A stretch of DNA of 64,000 nucleotides from Sphingomonas sp. HMP9 (GTDB taxonomy: Bacteria; Pseudomonadota; Alphaproteobacteria; Sphingomonadales; Sphingomonadaceae), in NCBI RefSeq assembly GCF_013374115.1, contig NZ_AP022673.1, positions 3,000,001-3,064,000 of the forward strand, in the 5' to 3' direction. Every line of letters starts with the position of its first letter. The first letter of the stretch is position 1. Positions 63,731 to 64,000 of this stretch are shown here, piece after piece. Under the pieces are notes generated by a model that saw nothing but the letters and a program-made list of their open reading frames with translations, searched no databases and had not been told where the DNA came from. A program made the translations under genes and the position numbers.

Positions 63731-63906
63731 CGTAAGCACCGAACGAAACAACAACGATCATTGCCGACAAGGCCCCGCTTCCGGGGGGCGACATCATCTC
63801 GGAATCAGGGGGCGCGATCATCTCGGAAACGGGGGGCGACTTCGTCGGAATCAGCAATAAGTCCGCCAAGCGGCGTCGATACGGTACGGCTTTGATATAG
63901 AAAGGT

Positions 63907-64000
63907 ATGATCATAGTGGCTTCCATACTCGCGCCTGATCGCCGCCAATTCTTGCATGGAGTTGCTGGTGCTGCGCTCGTCATTAGCCTAGCGCCTGCTG
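63907..64000 (+). CDS. Start of a Tat-exported protein, cut by the window edge
   Basis: An ATG at 63907 after AAAGG opens the frame MIIVASILAPDRRQFLHGVA, then GAALVISLAPA up to the edge. DRRQFLHG followed by a hydrophobic stretch is a twin-arginine signal peptide, so a folded, often cofactor-bearing protein would be exported to the periplasm. The rest lies outside the window and the family cannot be told. Confidence 0.65.
   Translation, partial: MIIVASILAPDRRQFLHGVAGAALVISLAPA

Larger units (their letters stand above)
61257..63856 (+). mobile_element. IS21-family element B, intact
   Basis: The ends are TGCTGATTCCGAGGCAAGCC (61257) and TGCTGATTCCGACGAAGTC (minus strand from 63856), each followed by a CGCCCCC tract. 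Both ends hold further copies of the same repeat unit. istA and istB are complete. No target duplication was recognised (ACAGGG to the left, ATAAGT to the right). Confidence 0.87.

Noticed and set aside
1..64000. tRNA, rRNA, riboswitch or replication-origin features
   Set aside because: I looked for cloverleaf-like CCA ends, rRNA signatures, iterons and rep genes and saw none I could support by eye.

Overview
The DNA is GC-rich and its gene content points to an alphaproteobacterium of the Sphingomonadaceae. Supporting signs are several TonB-dependent receptors, an EL222-type LOV-HTH photosensor, a BrnT/BrnA pair, DUF3526 ABC permeases and a SPELVEG-type micro-repeat. About 20 transposable elements or their remnants, a plasmid-style Ssb and no housekeeping genes suggest a plasmid or genomic island. 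No replication gene, tRNA or rRNA gene was recognised.

Layout. (1) 1-417 is the C-terminal half of a Tn402/Tn5053-type transposase gene (tniA); its N-terminal half lies at 27929-29149 on the same strand. The 27.5 kb between them is foreign to tniA. It opens with four IS scraps (418-1720), carries a catabolic cluster (1732-17423), a second small metabolic group (17883-22203) and ends with an IS66 element and an IS481 remnant. (2) 29150-29284 is the repeat-rich end of the Tn402-like element, abutting the res site, tnpR and tnpA of a Tn3-family transposon (29285-32999), followed by a second IS66-type element (33006-34372). (3) 34.4-37.0 kb holds a Crp/Fnr regulator and a serine recombinase gene flanked by inverted copies of a resolvase-like site. 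(4) 37.05-44.1 kb holds an intact IS256, a LOV-HTH regulator, BrnT/BrnA, a PAS-GGDEF-EAL protein, a BLUF protein and a 5'-truncated GGDEF-EAL gene: a blue-light / cyclic-di-GMP neighbourhood. (5) 44.2-51.9 kb is mosaic: a Tn3 tnpA scrap, a truncated IS256, a lipoprotein, ssb, about 1 kb of unassigned DNA, an intact IS3 and an intact IS21. (6) 51.9-61.2 kb is a TonB receptor / ABC exporter operon with a divergent Rrf2 regulator and methyltransferase. A second IS21 and the start of a Tat-exported protein close the window.

How the genes may work together. The catabolic cluster combines a Baeyer-Villiger monooxygenase, an SMP-30-type lactonase candidate, an alpha/beta hydrolase, an SDR, two acyl-CoA synthetases, a pair of adjacent acyl-CoA dehydrogenases, an enoyl-CoA hydratase, a TonB receptor, an MFS transporter and an IclR regulator. 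The simplest reading is uptake of a ketone-bearing (possibly cyclic) compound, oxygenation to an ester or lactone, ring opening, CoA activation and beta-oxidation; the substrate is not identifiable from sequence alone. One of the synthetases is frameshifted. In the photosensory region, BLUF and LOV proteins next to GGDEF/EAL proteins suggest light-linked control of c-di-GMP, although one of the EAL genes has lost its 5' end to a transposon.
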